DNA from: Comamonas sp.
GTDB lineage: Bacteria > Pseudomonadota > Gammaproteobacteria > Burkholderiales > Burkholderiaceae_C
Assembly (NCBI GenBank): GCA_021166775.1
Contig: JAJPEQ010000004.1
Coordinates: 186,001-250,000 of the forward strand
Length of the DNA: 64,000 nt
Reading direction: 5' to 3'
The translations under genes and the position numbers were made by a program. The notes under the pieces were generated by a model. That model did no database searches. It was not told where the DNA came from and saw only the letters and a list, made by a program, of their open reading frames with translations. Positions 33,575 through 41,547 of the stretch are shown piece after piece (positions within the stretch are counted from its first letter, which is position 1; the number at the start of each line of letters is the position of its first letter).

Positions 33575-34291
33575 TCAGCGAACCGCCGCCGCCAATCCGT
33601 TGCGCTCGATGAATCCAGTGAGCGCCGCGACTTCCGGAATTTCGATGTCGCGCCGGAATCGATTGTCCACGCGGATGACGTCGGCGCCATCCAGGCGCGA
33701 GAGTGCGCGGCTCACCGATTCGAGCGTCATGCCCAGATAGCTGCCGACTTCGGCGCGCGTGAGCGGCAAAGTGATCTTGTCGGTGCGCAGCCCCCGCTCG
33801 GCCAGCGAACCCGTCCAGTTGCGCAGAAAATCGGCGACACGCACGTCGGCGGGCAACGTGGCCAGCGCCAGCATCAATTCATGGTCGCGGCTGATTTGGC
33901 GGCTCATCGCCGCATGCAGCGCCGTGAGCAGATCGGGCTGTCTGGCGCTTGCGTTCAGCAGGTGCTCGTAGCTCAGCGACCAGACTTCGCCTGTATCGAG
34001 CGCCACCGCGTTGCAGCCATGGCGGCCCTCCGCAATACCGTCGAAACCGAGCCAGTCGCCCTTGAAGTGCAGCCCGACCACCTGCTCGCGGCCGTCGGCG
34101 GTCAGGATGACGTCTTTGAAATAACCTGAGTTGGGAACGAAGAGCGACGTAAAGCGCGCACCGATCGTGTACAGCACGTCTCCCGCGCGCACGACCCAGC
34201 GCTGCATCGGCACGTGATTGCGCAGCCGCTCCAGCATGTCGCCGATTTCGCGAGCGGTCGTGCCTGGTTGGCGCGTAGGCGTTGAATTCAT
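33575..34291 (-). CDS. Crp/Fnr-family transcription regulator lacking Fe-S cysteines
   Basis: 238 residues: cyclic-nucleotide-binding-like fold (about 20-130, VVRAGDVLYTIG, HFKGDWLGFDGIAEG) and a winged helix (180-238, LTRAEVGSYLGMTLESVSRALSRL). The recognition helix has E-x-x-S-R as in Fnr, fitting TTGAT/TTGAC half-sites. The N-terminal Cys cluster of Fnr is absent and only one Cys (GRHGCNAV) remains, so it should not sense oxygen through a [4Fe-4S] cluster, resembling FixK/DNR instead. The ATG at 34291 is supported by GGAG; a longer ORF to 34423 is unlikely. Convergent with the kinase gene. Confidence 0.9.
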   Translation of the reverse strand: MNSTPTRQPGTTAREIGDMLERLRNHVPMQRWVVRAGDVLYTIGARFTSLFVPNSGYFKDVILTADGREQVVGLHFKGDWLGFDGIAEGRHGCNAVALDTGEVWSLSYEHLLNASARQPDLLTALHAAMSRQISRDHELMLALATLPADVRVADFLRNWTGSLAERGLRTDKITLPLTRAEVGSYLGMTLESVSRALSRLDGADVIRVDNRFRRDIEIPEVAALTGFIERNGLAAAVR

Positions 34292-34610
34292 GACGTTCTC
34301 CAGGTGACCCAGGACATTCCCATGCCTGGACTCTGGCAAACGAGGGCCAACGGACGACCAATCGGGCATGTCACTCGGCAACGGTGTGTGAATCGTTGGT
34401 GTCAGCCGCTTCGGGAGCCTCATTCAGCGGCATGTCGCTTGGCGGGTGCACTCAGCGGGGCTTGCGCACGGCAGACACCCTCGCCCAGCTCTGCCGGAAC
34501 TCCTGTTCTGACTTTCACTCGTCGCGTCCCCGTGAACCATTGCGCTGCGTCAAATCGCTCAGGGACTCGGGAGACCACACTGATTGCGGGATCAACAACG
34601 AGGTGCCAGC
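34292..34610. other. Divergent control region between the Crp/Fnr gene and E1 alpha
   Basis: 319 bases, no gene seen. The FixK-like box at 34540-34553 lies at its right end. No box was found close to the Crp/Fnr gene itself, so autoregulation, if any, would act from a distance. Confidence 0.5.
34540..34553 (+). promoter_or_regulatory. FixK-like box TTGCGCTGCGTCAA for the E1/lipoyl operon
   Basis: CACACT (34576-34581) starts 22 bases after it. The predicted start is about 34588, giving a 23-base leader that includes GAGG before the ATG at 34611. Confidence 0.75.
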
Positions 34611-35597
34611 ATGAAACCGACCGCAAAGCAGCAGCTCTGGATGTACGAACGCATGGTCACCAGCCGATATCTCGAGGAATCGCTGCTGAAGGTGTACCTC
34701 GAAGGCAAGACGCCGGTCTTCAACATGGGCGACGGTCCCATCCCGGGTGAGATGCACCTGTCCAACGGCCAAGAGCCGTGTGCGGTCGGCGTCTGCGCGC
34801 ATTTGCAGCCGACCGACGTCGTGACTTCCTACCACCGCCCGCACCACGTAGCGGTCGCCAAAGGCGTCGATTTGAACCGCATGGTGGCAGAGATCATGGG
34901 CAAGAAAACCGGCCTGAGCGGCGGCCGCGGCGGCCACATGCACCTGTTCGATCCGTCGGTTCACTTCTCCTGCGCAGGCATCGTTGCACAAGGCCTGCCG
35001 CCCGCCGTGGGCGCGATGCTGTCGCGCCACCTGCAGAAGAAGCCGGGAGTGGCTATCGCCTACATGGGTGAAGGCGCGGCCAACGCCGGCGCTTTCCACG
35101 AGGCGCTGAATCTCGCGGGCGTCTGGAACCTGCCCGTACTGTTCATCGTGGAAGACAACGCCTGGGGCATTTCCGTGAGCAAGAAGCAGTCGACCTCGGT
35201 GCCGCGCAACGACGTGCGCGCCGCGGGCTACGGCATGCCCGGCGTGTACGTTCCTGGCAACGACCCGGACGCCATCTTCGCTGCCGCAGGTGAAATCATC
35301 GCTCGCATGCGCAAAGGCGCCGGGCCGGCGCTCATGGAGCTCGAAACCTCACGCCTCGAAGGCCACTTCGTTGGCGACGCCGAAGCTTACCGGCCCAAGG
35401 GAGAAAAAGAAGCGCTGATCGCCAAGGACCCCATTCCGGCTTACGCCAAGCGCCTGAGAGCTGACGGTGTCCTGACGCCGAAATCCGATCGCGAACTGAT
35501 AGCGGCGGCACACGCCCGGGTCGACGCGGCCATCCAGTTTGGCCGGGAAAGCCCTTATCCCGAGCCCGAAGAGGCGCTTGCACACGTTTTCGCGTGA
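34611..35597 (+). CDS. Pyruvate/acetoin-dehydrogenase-type E1 component, alpha subunit
   Basis: 328 residues, thiamine-diphosphate enzyme. The ThDP/Mg motif GEGAANAGAFHEALNLAGVWNLPVLFIVEDN is complete, and LSGGRGGHMHLFD and SYHRPHHVAVAKG are typical of the alpha subunit of heterotetrameric 2-oxo-acid dehydrogenases (PdhA, AcoA, BkdA1). It decarboxylates a 2-oxo acid or acetoin and passes the acyl group to a lipoyl domain. First gene of a three-gene operon with E1 beta (50 bases on) and a lipoyl-domain protein. Pyruvate is a likely but unproven substrate. Confidence 0.9.
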   Translation: MKPTAKQQLWMYERMVTSRYLEESLLKVYLEGKTPVFNMGDGPIPGEMHLSNGQEPCAVGVCAHLQPTDVVTSYHRPHHVAVAKGVDLNRMVAEIMGKKTGLSGGRGGHMHLFDPSVHFSCAGIVAQGLPPAVGAMLSRHLQKKPGVAIAYMGEGAANAGAFHEALNLAGVWNLPVLFIVEDNAWGISVSKKQSTSVPRNDVRAAGYGMPGVYVPGNDPDAIFAAAGEIIARMRKGAGPALMELETSRLEGHFVGDAEAYRPKGEKEALIAKDPIPAYAKRLRADGVLTPKSDRELIAAAHARVDAAIQFGRESPYPEPEEALAHVFA

Positions 35598-35646
35598 AGG
35601 CGCCGAACGCCACACACACCGACCCGGGCGAATCAAGGAGATCGAC

Positions 35647-36699
35647 ATGGCTGAATCAGTGGCAAGCGTCACCCGCAAGGCGGCGCAAGAAACGGCGCAG
35701 AAGAAGCTCACCATCGCGCGCGCGATGGCCGATGCGATCGCGCACGAAATGCGCACCGACCCTCGCGTGTTCGTGATGGGCGAAGACGTCGGAGCGCTCG
35801 GCGGCGTCTTCGGCAACACCCGCGGCCTGATCGATGAGTTCGGGCCTGAGCGCGTGCGCGATACGCCGATTTCGGAAACCGGCTTCATCGGCGCCGCGGT
35901 CGGCGCCGCCATGGACGGCATGCGCCCGATCGTCGAGCTGATGTTCGCCGACTTCATCGGCGTCTGTCTCGACACCGTTTACAACGCGGCCGCCAAGAAC
36001 TGCTACTTCTCCGGTGGCAACGTCAACGTGCCGATGGTGCTGATGACCGCCACGGGCGGCGGCTATTCGGATGGCGGCCAGCACTCGCAGTGCCTGTACG
36101 GCATGTTCGCGCACCTGCCCGGCATGAAGGTCGTCGTGCCGAGCAACTCGTACGACGCCAAGGGCCTGATGACCGCCGCCATCCGCGACCCGAACCCGGT
36201 TATCTACATGTTTCACAAGCGGCTGCAGGGCATGGGCTGGCTCGGCACCGAAAAGGGTGCGACCGTTGCGTGCCCGCAAGCGCCGTACACCGTCGAAATC
36301 GGCCAGGCGAAGACCGTGCGCGAAGGCTCCGACGTGACGATCGTGAGCCTCGGCCTCGGCGTCCACCTGGCGCTGCATGCGGCCGATATCCTGGCCATGG
36401 AGGGCGTCCGGGCCGAAGTGCTGGATCTGCGCTCGCTGGTGCCGCTGGATCGTGACCATGTTTTCAAGTCGGTCAAAAAAACGGGGCGGCTGATTGTGGT
36501 TGACGAGGACTACATGAGCTACGGGGTGACCGGCGAAATCATCGCCACCGTCGCCGAACGTGACATCTCGGTGCTGAAGGCAAGCCCGCAGCGCATCGCA
36601 TACCCCGATATCCCGGTCCCTTACAGCCGTCCCATGGAGTATTGGGCCCTGCCTTCGGCCGAAAAAATCGCCGCGGCCTATCGCAAGATGCAGGGGTAG
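35647..36699 (+). CDS. Pyruvate/acetoin-dehydrogenase-type E1 component, beta subunit
   Basis: 350 residues. The pyrimidine-binding N-terminal domain (RVFVMGEDVGALGGVFGNTRGL, ISETGFIGAAVGAAMDGMRPIVELMFADF) and the C-terminal transketolase-like domain (VTIVSLGLGVHLALHAAD, EVLDLRSLVPLD, IVVDEDYMSYG) are intact. AAGGAG precedes the ATG at 35647. It assembles with the alpha subunit into an alpha2-beta2 E1. The residue pattern fits PdhB/AcoB; I cannot separate these by eye. The lipoyl-domain gene follows after 3 bases. Confidence 0.9.
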   Translation: MAESVASVTRKAAQETAQKKLTIARAMADAIAHEMRTDPRVFVMGEDVGALGGVFGNTRGLIDEFGPERVRDTPISETGFIGAAVGAAMDGMRPIVELMFADFIGVCLDTVYNAAAKNCYFSGGNVNVPMVLMTATGGGYSDGGQHSQCLYGMFAHLPGMKVVVPSNSYDAKGLMTAAIRDPNPVIYMFHKRLQGMGWLGTEKGATVACPQAPYTVEIGQAKTVREGSDVTIVSLGLGVHLALHAADILAMEGVRAEVLDLRSLVPLDRDHVFKSVKKTGRLIVVDEDYMSYGVTGEIIATVAERDISVLKASPQRIAYPDIPVPYSRPMEYWALPSAEKIAAAYRKMQG

Positions 36700-36702
36700 C
36701 GG

Positions 36703-36933
36703 ATGACCGACGTGAAGATTGCGGATGACCTGTGGGCCGATGACCGGCAGGCGGTCATCACGTCATGGTCCTACGACGACGGCACCATGGTCAGGAAGGG
36801 TGACACCGTCGCCGAGATCATGGTCGAGAAGGCGCAGCTTGAAATTGCCGCGCCGGCCTCGGGCATCCTTCGCATCCGCGAGCACGAGGACGCCGTTGTC
36901 AGCCGTGGCACCGTGATTGCAACGATCGAGTAG
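36703..36933 (+). CDS. Stand-alone lipoyl-domain protein
   Basis: 76 residues, a single biotinyl/lipoyl domain and nothing else. The modified Lys lies in MVEKAQLEIAAPASG, within the usual beta-turn, and AVITSWSYDDGTMVRKGDTVAEI forms the first half-fold. E2 proteins normally carry this domain joined to a catalytic acyltransferase core, which is absent here, as is E3. It probably serves as a free swinging acceptor for the E1 encoded just upstream. The operon ends here, convergent with the kinase-HDOD gene. Confidence 0.85.
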   Translation: MTDVKIADDLWADDRQAVITSWSYDDGTMVRKGDTVAEIMVEKAQLEIAAPASGILRIREHEDAVVSRGTVIATIE

Positions 36934-36949
36934 GCGCGGCGGCGCATGG

Positions 36950-39391
36950 CTAGGGATGTCTGGTATCGCCCCCGCGCTGGCGGAATGCCATGATGGCTTG
37001 GTTGCGCAGGCTGCGCAGCATGCCCAGCAGCTGGTCGTCCACGGCGAGCGCGCCGGGGCGGTTGTGGTCGGCGTAGATCAGCGCGAAGGGCTTGCCTTTC
37101 ATCTGCAGCGGCAGCAGCAGGAAGGCGGGGGCGTTCAGGCCGCTGCGAAACCACGCGGGCAGGCGCTCGTGCAATCGTCCCTGACGCGTGTCGGCGATGA
37201 GGGTGTCGGCGCCGCGTTGGCAGACGGTGGCGAACAGATCGGCGCTGTCGTGCAGGGGCACCGCGAGCGCCGCGAGATCGGCGTCGGTGCACTCGCCCAG
37301 GCCCAGGCGACCGCGCAGCACGTCGGTACGGGCGTCCCGCAGGGCGAACACGATGCGCCGGGCGTTCAACGCGCGCAGCATGGTTTCGAGAATCATGCGC
37401 AGGATGTCGTTGAGCTTGAAGCTGTCGTCCACCATCGCGTCGGTGATGTCCTGGATGCCCGCGGCCAGCACCTGCGTGGCGTGCTGCGTTGCGGCCAGCC
37501 CGCCGAGCGCCGCGTCAGCCGGGGCGGGCAGCGTGGGGTCGGCGTGCAGGGCGTGCGCGGCAAGCGGGTCGGCGGCTGCGTTCTTCGTCTCGGGCGGCGG
37601 CTTGGGCGACTGCAGCAGGCGCTCGGCGGGGCTGCCGGGACTGACGTGCAGATCGAGCGCGCTGGCGATGTCCACGAGCTGCTGGCGCGCGCGCAGCACG
37701 GCTTCGGAAAATGATTCGGGCGTGAGCTGCAGGGTGCGGCGGTAGTCGGTTGCCAACTGTTGCAGCCGTGCGGTCAGCTTGGTCGGTTCACACTGGAGTA
37801 TGGCGCCGGCCACTTCGTTGGCGGCGCGCACCAGCCAGCGCAGATGCTCGTCGCCCTGCTGCGGTGGGCGCATGGGCGGCGCGCCCATGGGCGTGCGCAT
37901 GCAGCGCTGCAGGGTGTCGGGCAGGCCCCAGGCACGGGCCACGCCCACGCCCAGATCTTCGAGCGTGAGGCCCAGCACCTGGGTGGCGGCGGGGCCTTCG
38001 GCCTTGCCCGCGGCATGCAGCGCGCGGATCTGCGCCGCCTCCTCGGGGAAGTAGAACGAGCACAGCATGCGCCCCAGGTTCTGCAGCATCGCGGCGATGA
38101 AGGACGATTCGGAAATCGCACGTCCGCCCATCTCGGCGGCCAGCGCCCCCGCCATCATGGCGCGCAGGAATTCCTCGCGCATCTGCTCGGCATGCGCCTT
38201 GTCCTGCATGTGCTCGAGCAGCACCAGGCTCAGCGCCATGTTGCGTATGGTGTTGAAGCCCACGAGCGTGACAGCGCGCGAGACGGTGCTCACCCCGCCG
38301 CGGTTGGCGTGAGCAAACAGCGGGCTGTTGACCAGGCGCAGCAGCTTGTTGGTGAGCGCGACGTCCTTGAGGATTTCGCGCGTGAGGTCGCCCACGCTGT
38401 CGTCCTCGGACGTGGCCACGCGCTGGATGCGCACCACGGTGTCGGAGAGCGCGGGGAAGTCGCTCTTGCGGCGCATGCGCAGCAGCAGGAAATCGAGCGT
38501 GGCGTTGCCGACGGGCTGCGCGGCGCCCGGCTCGGGGCTGGCCCAGGCGCGCAGCGCATCGCGGAACTCGGCGGCGCTGGCGTAGCGCTGCTCGGGCTCG
38601 CGCGCCAGCGCCCGCGCCGCGATGGCGCGCAGCGCGTCGTCGACATCGGGGCCCAGATCGTCGGGCAGCATGATGGGGCTGCCCGCGCTCGGGTACAGCG
38701 CCTGCCAGGTCTCGCTCTGGCGACGCAGGGGCTGGCCGGTGAGCAGCTCCACGAGGATGAGTCCGGCGCCGTAGATGTCCACGGCGGGGTTGGGCACCGC
38801 GCCCGCGCTGGCTTCGGGCGCCATGTAGGCCGGGGTGCCCGCCAGCGGCGCCTGTGCGGCATTGGCCACGCTCACCGAGATGCCGAAATCCATCACCCGC
38901 GCGCGTCCTTGGGCGTCGATCATGATGTTGGAGGGTTTGAGGTCGCGGTGCACGATGCCTGCCGTGTGCGCGGCCTGCAGGCCGTCGAGCACGTCCGCCA
39001 TCATCGCCGCTGCCTCGCGTGCCGTGCGGCGCCCCTTGGCGGCCAGGTGCTCGGCCAGGCTGGAGCCGCTCACGTATTCGAAGACGGTGAAGGCCTGCTG
39101 CTCCTGCACGTCGGCTTCGAACACCGGGACGATGGCGGGGTGCGAGAGTTGGCCCATGTGGCGTGCCTCGGCCAGCCAGCGCTGCAGATGGGCCTCGGCG
39201 CGGCCGCCGCGCGCGGGCGCCAGCAGCTTGATGGCCACGTCGCGTTCCAGCCACGGGTCGCGGGCCAGCCAGACGCTGGCTTGCGTGCCCCGGCCCAGCA
39301 GGCGCAGCAGCTGAAAGCGCCCGAGCTGGCGTGGCGGCGCCGCTGCGTCTGTGGCGGCATTCACCGGGGAGTCGGGCGCGAAGGTGGGCAT
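36950..39391 (-). CDS. Serine/threonine kinase - HDOD - GAF signalling protein
   Basis: 813 residues. A eukaryotic-type kinase (about 25-285) has all key motifs: glycine loop LLGRGTQASVWLA, Lys in VAIKLL, HRDLKPSNIM, DFG in VMDFGIS and APE in YMAPEAS. Residues about 315-510 are an HDOD domain (FPALSDTVVRIQRVAT to LLRLVNSPLF, LVGFNTIRNMAL), and about 640-800 a GAF-like domain. There is no membrane segment, so it is cytoplasmic. Kinase-HDOD fusions occur in several Burkholderiales; targets are unknown. The ATG at 39391 was chosen because it begins the conserved part. Confidence 0.92.
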   Translation of the reverse strand: MPTFAPDSPVNAATDAAAPPRQLGRFQLLRLLGRGTQASVWLARDPWLERDVAIKLLAPARGGRAEAHLQRWLAEARHMGQLSHPAIVPVFEADVQEQQAFTVFEYVSGSSLAEHLAAKGRRTAREAAAMMADVLDGLQAAHTAGIVHRDLKPSNIMIDAQGRARVMDFGISVSVANAAQAPLAGTPAYMAPEASAGAVPNPAVDIYGAGLILVELLTGQPLRRQSETWQALYPSAGSPIMLPDDLGPDVDDALRAIAARALAREPEQRYASAAEFRDALRAWASPEPGAAQPVGNATLDFLLLRMRRKSDFPALSDTVVRIQRVATSEDDSVGDLTREILKDVALTNKLLRLVNSPLFAHANRGGVSTVSRAVTLVGFNTIRNMALSLVLLEHMQDKAHAEQMREEFLRAMMAGALAAEMGGRAISESSFIAAMLQNLGRMLCSFYFPEEAAQIRALHAAGKAEGPAATQVLGLTLEDLGVGVARAWGLPDTLQRCMRTPMGAPPMRPPQQGDEHLRWLVRAANEVAGAILQCEPTKLTARLQQLATDYRRTLQLTPESFSEAVLRARQQLVDIASALDLHVSPGSPAERLLQSPKPPPETKNAAADPLAAHALHADPTLPAPADAALGGLAATQHATQVLAAGIQDITDAMVDDSFKLNDILRMILETMLRALNARRIVFALRDARTDVLRGRLGLGECTDADLAALAVPLHDSADLFATVCQRGADTLIADTRQGRLHERLPAWFRSGLNAPAFLLLPLQMKGKPFALIYADHNRPGALAVDDQLLGMLRSLRNQAIMAFRQRGGDTRHP

Positions 39392-39452
39392 GGCGTGCGA
39401 GCGGGTGGCGGCGAGGGTGGCGCGTGCATTGTGCCGTGGGATGCGGCTTTTT

Positions 39453-40331
39453 TCAGCCGAAATTCCAGTCCGCCGTGATCGCATCGCCCACGCGCAGCGT
39501 GCGCCCGATGCCGTCCAGAATGATGGCGTTCATGCCGAACGTGGGTTTGCCGTCCATGCGCGGGTCGGCGCGGTAGCTCGTGAGCGTGGCGAGCACCTCG
39601 GGGCTGCGCTCGGCGGTGGCCGGGTCGATGTTGGGAATGGGGCAGCGCGCGCAGGGTTTGACGGGCGCGAGCACGGCGCCTCCCTCGCGCGTGGCGATGC
39701 GGATCTCGGCCAGGCTGTCTTCGTCGTGCGCCTGCAGGTCCGCGAGCAGCAGGTTGGGGCGCAGGCGCTCGATGCCGATGGCGCCGTGCCCCGCCTGTGT
39801 CAGGCGCCGGTTGAGCTCGGCCAGCGAGGCTTCGCCGATCACGAGCAGTGGATAGCCGTCGACGAACTGGTTCACCGCTTCGACGCCACGCGTCCAGGCC
39901 AGGTCGGACAGGCGCCGCACCCGCGGATCGAAGCGCGCGAGTCGCAGCCCGGCCTGCGCCAGAAAGCGGCTGAACCACTGCGCGGCCGCGTCGCCCATGT
40001 CCCAGGCGTTCACGGTGTCTTTCCAGACGCGCACGCAGGCGGGTCGGCCTTGTTCGCCTGCGGGCGCGCGCGGCAGGGGCAGGGTCGGCATGCCGGGCGC
40101 CTGCAGCAGCACCTCGTCGGGCGTGATGCGCGGGTGCACCAGCGCCAGGCGCGGCCATTCGCGCTGGGTGAGGAAGACGCCGTCCGCATCGACCACCATC
40201 CAGGCGCGGTCCAGCTCCAGCCCGGTGGCGGTGAGCCGCGCCTGCTCCAGCGCCACGCCGGCGCAGGATTTGACGGGGTAGACGAACAGTCGGGCAATGC
40301 GGGCGTGCACTGCGGCATCGGTGCTGGACAT
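39453..40331 (-). CDS. MOSC-domain protein (YcbX/mARC-like)
   Basis: 292 residues: MOSC N-terminal beta barrel (1-120, RIARLFVYPVKSCAGVALEQ, GLELDRAWMVVDADG) and MOSC domain (130-285) with the Cys-containing CARCPIPNIDPATAE, the expected molybdenum-cofactor ligand region. YcbX-like proteins reduce N-hydroxylated compounds with Moco. The C-terminal ferredoxin domain of E. coli YcbX is missing, so an external electron donor is needed. Divergent from the monooxygenase gene with 51 bases between. Confidence 0.9.
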   Translation of the reverse strand: MSSTDAAVHARIARLFVYPVKSCAGVALEQARLTATGLELDRAWMVVDADGVFLTQREWPRLALVHPRITPDEVLLQAPGMPTLPLPRAPAGEQGRPACVRVWKDTVNAWDMGDAAAQWFSRFLAQAGLRLARFDPRVRRLSDLAWTRGVEAVNQFVDGYPLLVIGEASLAELNRRLTQAGHGAIGIERLRPNLLLADLQAHDEDSLAEIRIATREGGAVLAPVKPCARCPIPNIDPATAERSPEVLATLTSYRADPRMDGKPTFGMNAIILDGIGRTLRVGDAITADWNFG

Positions 40332-40382
40332 GCGGGCGGCCACGGGAAAGCGAGCGATTGTGCGCCTCCTACAATCACCGCC

Positions 40383-41510
40383 ATGGCGCAATCCTTCGAT
40401 ATCTGCATTCGTGGCGCAGGCGTCGTGGGCCGCGCGGCGGCGCTGCTGCTGGCGCGCGCGGGCCTGCGCGTGGCGCTGGTCGCGCCGGGCGCGGGCCATC
40501 GCGGACAGGACGTGCGCGCTTACGCGCTCAATGCCGCCTCGCGCGGCCTGCTCGAATCGGTGCGCGCCTGGCCCGAGACGCCGCACGTCACCGCCGTGCA
40601 GCGCATGCAGGTCTGGGCCGATGAGGGCGGCGCGGTGCAGTTCGATGCCCAGGCGCAGGGTGTCGAGGCGCTGGCCTGGATCGTCGACGTGCCGGCGCTG
40701 GAGCAGCGCCTGCAGGAGGCGATCGGCTTTCAGCCGCTGGTGGAGATGGTGGCCGCGCCGGTGGCGGCGCCGCTCACGGTGGTGTGCGAAGGCCGCGCCA
40801 GTCGCACGCGCGCCGAATTCGGGGTGGAATTTGCCGTGACCCCCTATGGACAGGATGCGATCGCCACACGCCTGCTCTGCGAGCGGGCGCACGGCGCGGT
40901 GGCGCGCCAGTGGTTTGGCGCGGACGGCAGCATCCTCGCGTTTCTGCCGCTCGCGGGTGCGGAGGGGAACTCGGTGGCCGTGGTGTGGTCTCTCCCGCAT
41001 GGGCAAACGCGGAATCGGCTGGCCATGGATGAGGCAGGCTTTGCTTTGGCGCTGCAGGGCGCGAGCCGTGGCGTGCTCGGGGCACTCACGGTGAGCGCGC
41101 CGCGCGCTTCCTGGCCGCTGGCGCAGGCGCGTGCCGCGCGCTGGTGTGGCGCCTTTCCGAGGCCGGCGAGCGATCAGGCGTGGGTGCTGGCGGGCGACGC
41201 CGCGCATGCGGTGCATCCGCTGGCCGGGCAGGGCCTGAACCTGGGTCTGGCGGACGTGGCCGCGCTCGTGCGCGTGCTGCAGACGCGCGAGCGCTGGCGA
41301 TCGCTGGCCGATCTGCGGCTGCTGCGCCGCTACGAGCGCCAGCGCAGCAGCGCCGTCGCGGGCGCGCAGCTGGCGATGGACGGGCTGCAGCAGCTTTTCA
41401 CGCGCGCCGACACACCTTTGCCATCGCTGCGCCATTGCGGCATGAATCTGTTCGACCGTTGCACCCCGCTCAAGGGCTGGGTGTCCCGCCGCGCCATGGG
41501 CGTGGCCTGA
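40383..41510 (+). CDS. UbiH/UbiF-family FAD-dependent monooxygenase
   Basis: 375 residues. FAD-binding features: the dinucleotide fold ICIRGAGVVGRAAALLLARAGLRVALV, the central region and the signature VLAGDAAHAVHPLAGQGLNLGLADV. The family hydroxylates the ubiquinone ring; which position this protein handles cannot be told. It is followed after 37 bases by dsbC on the same strand. Length and motifs are complete. Confidence 0.9.
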   Translation: MAQSFDICIRGAGVVGRAAALLLARAGLRVALVAPGAGHRGQDVRAYALNAASRGLLESVRAWPETPHVTAVQRMQVWADEGGAVQFDAQAQGVEALAWIVDVPALEQRLQEAIGFQPLVEMVAAPVAAPLTVVCEGRASRTRAEFGVEFAVTPYGQDAIATRLLCERAHGAVARQWFGADGSILAFLPLAGAEGNSVAVVWSLPHGQTRNRLAMDEAGFALALQGASRGVLGALTVSAPRASWPLAQARAARWCGAFPRPASDQAWVLAGDAAHAVHPLAGQGLNLGLADVAALVRVLQTRERWRSLADLRLLRRYERQRSSAVAGAQLAMDGLQQLFTRADTPLPSLRHCGMNLFDRCTPLKGWVSRRAMGVA

Positions 41511-41547
41511 ATCTCTCCACTCGGGGCGCACGCCCTGTTTTGCCACC

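Noticed and set aside
33575-34291. Oxygen-sensing Fe-S Fnr protein
   Set aside because: The N-terminal cysteine cluster is missing and only one Cys remains; it is better described as FixK/DNR-like.
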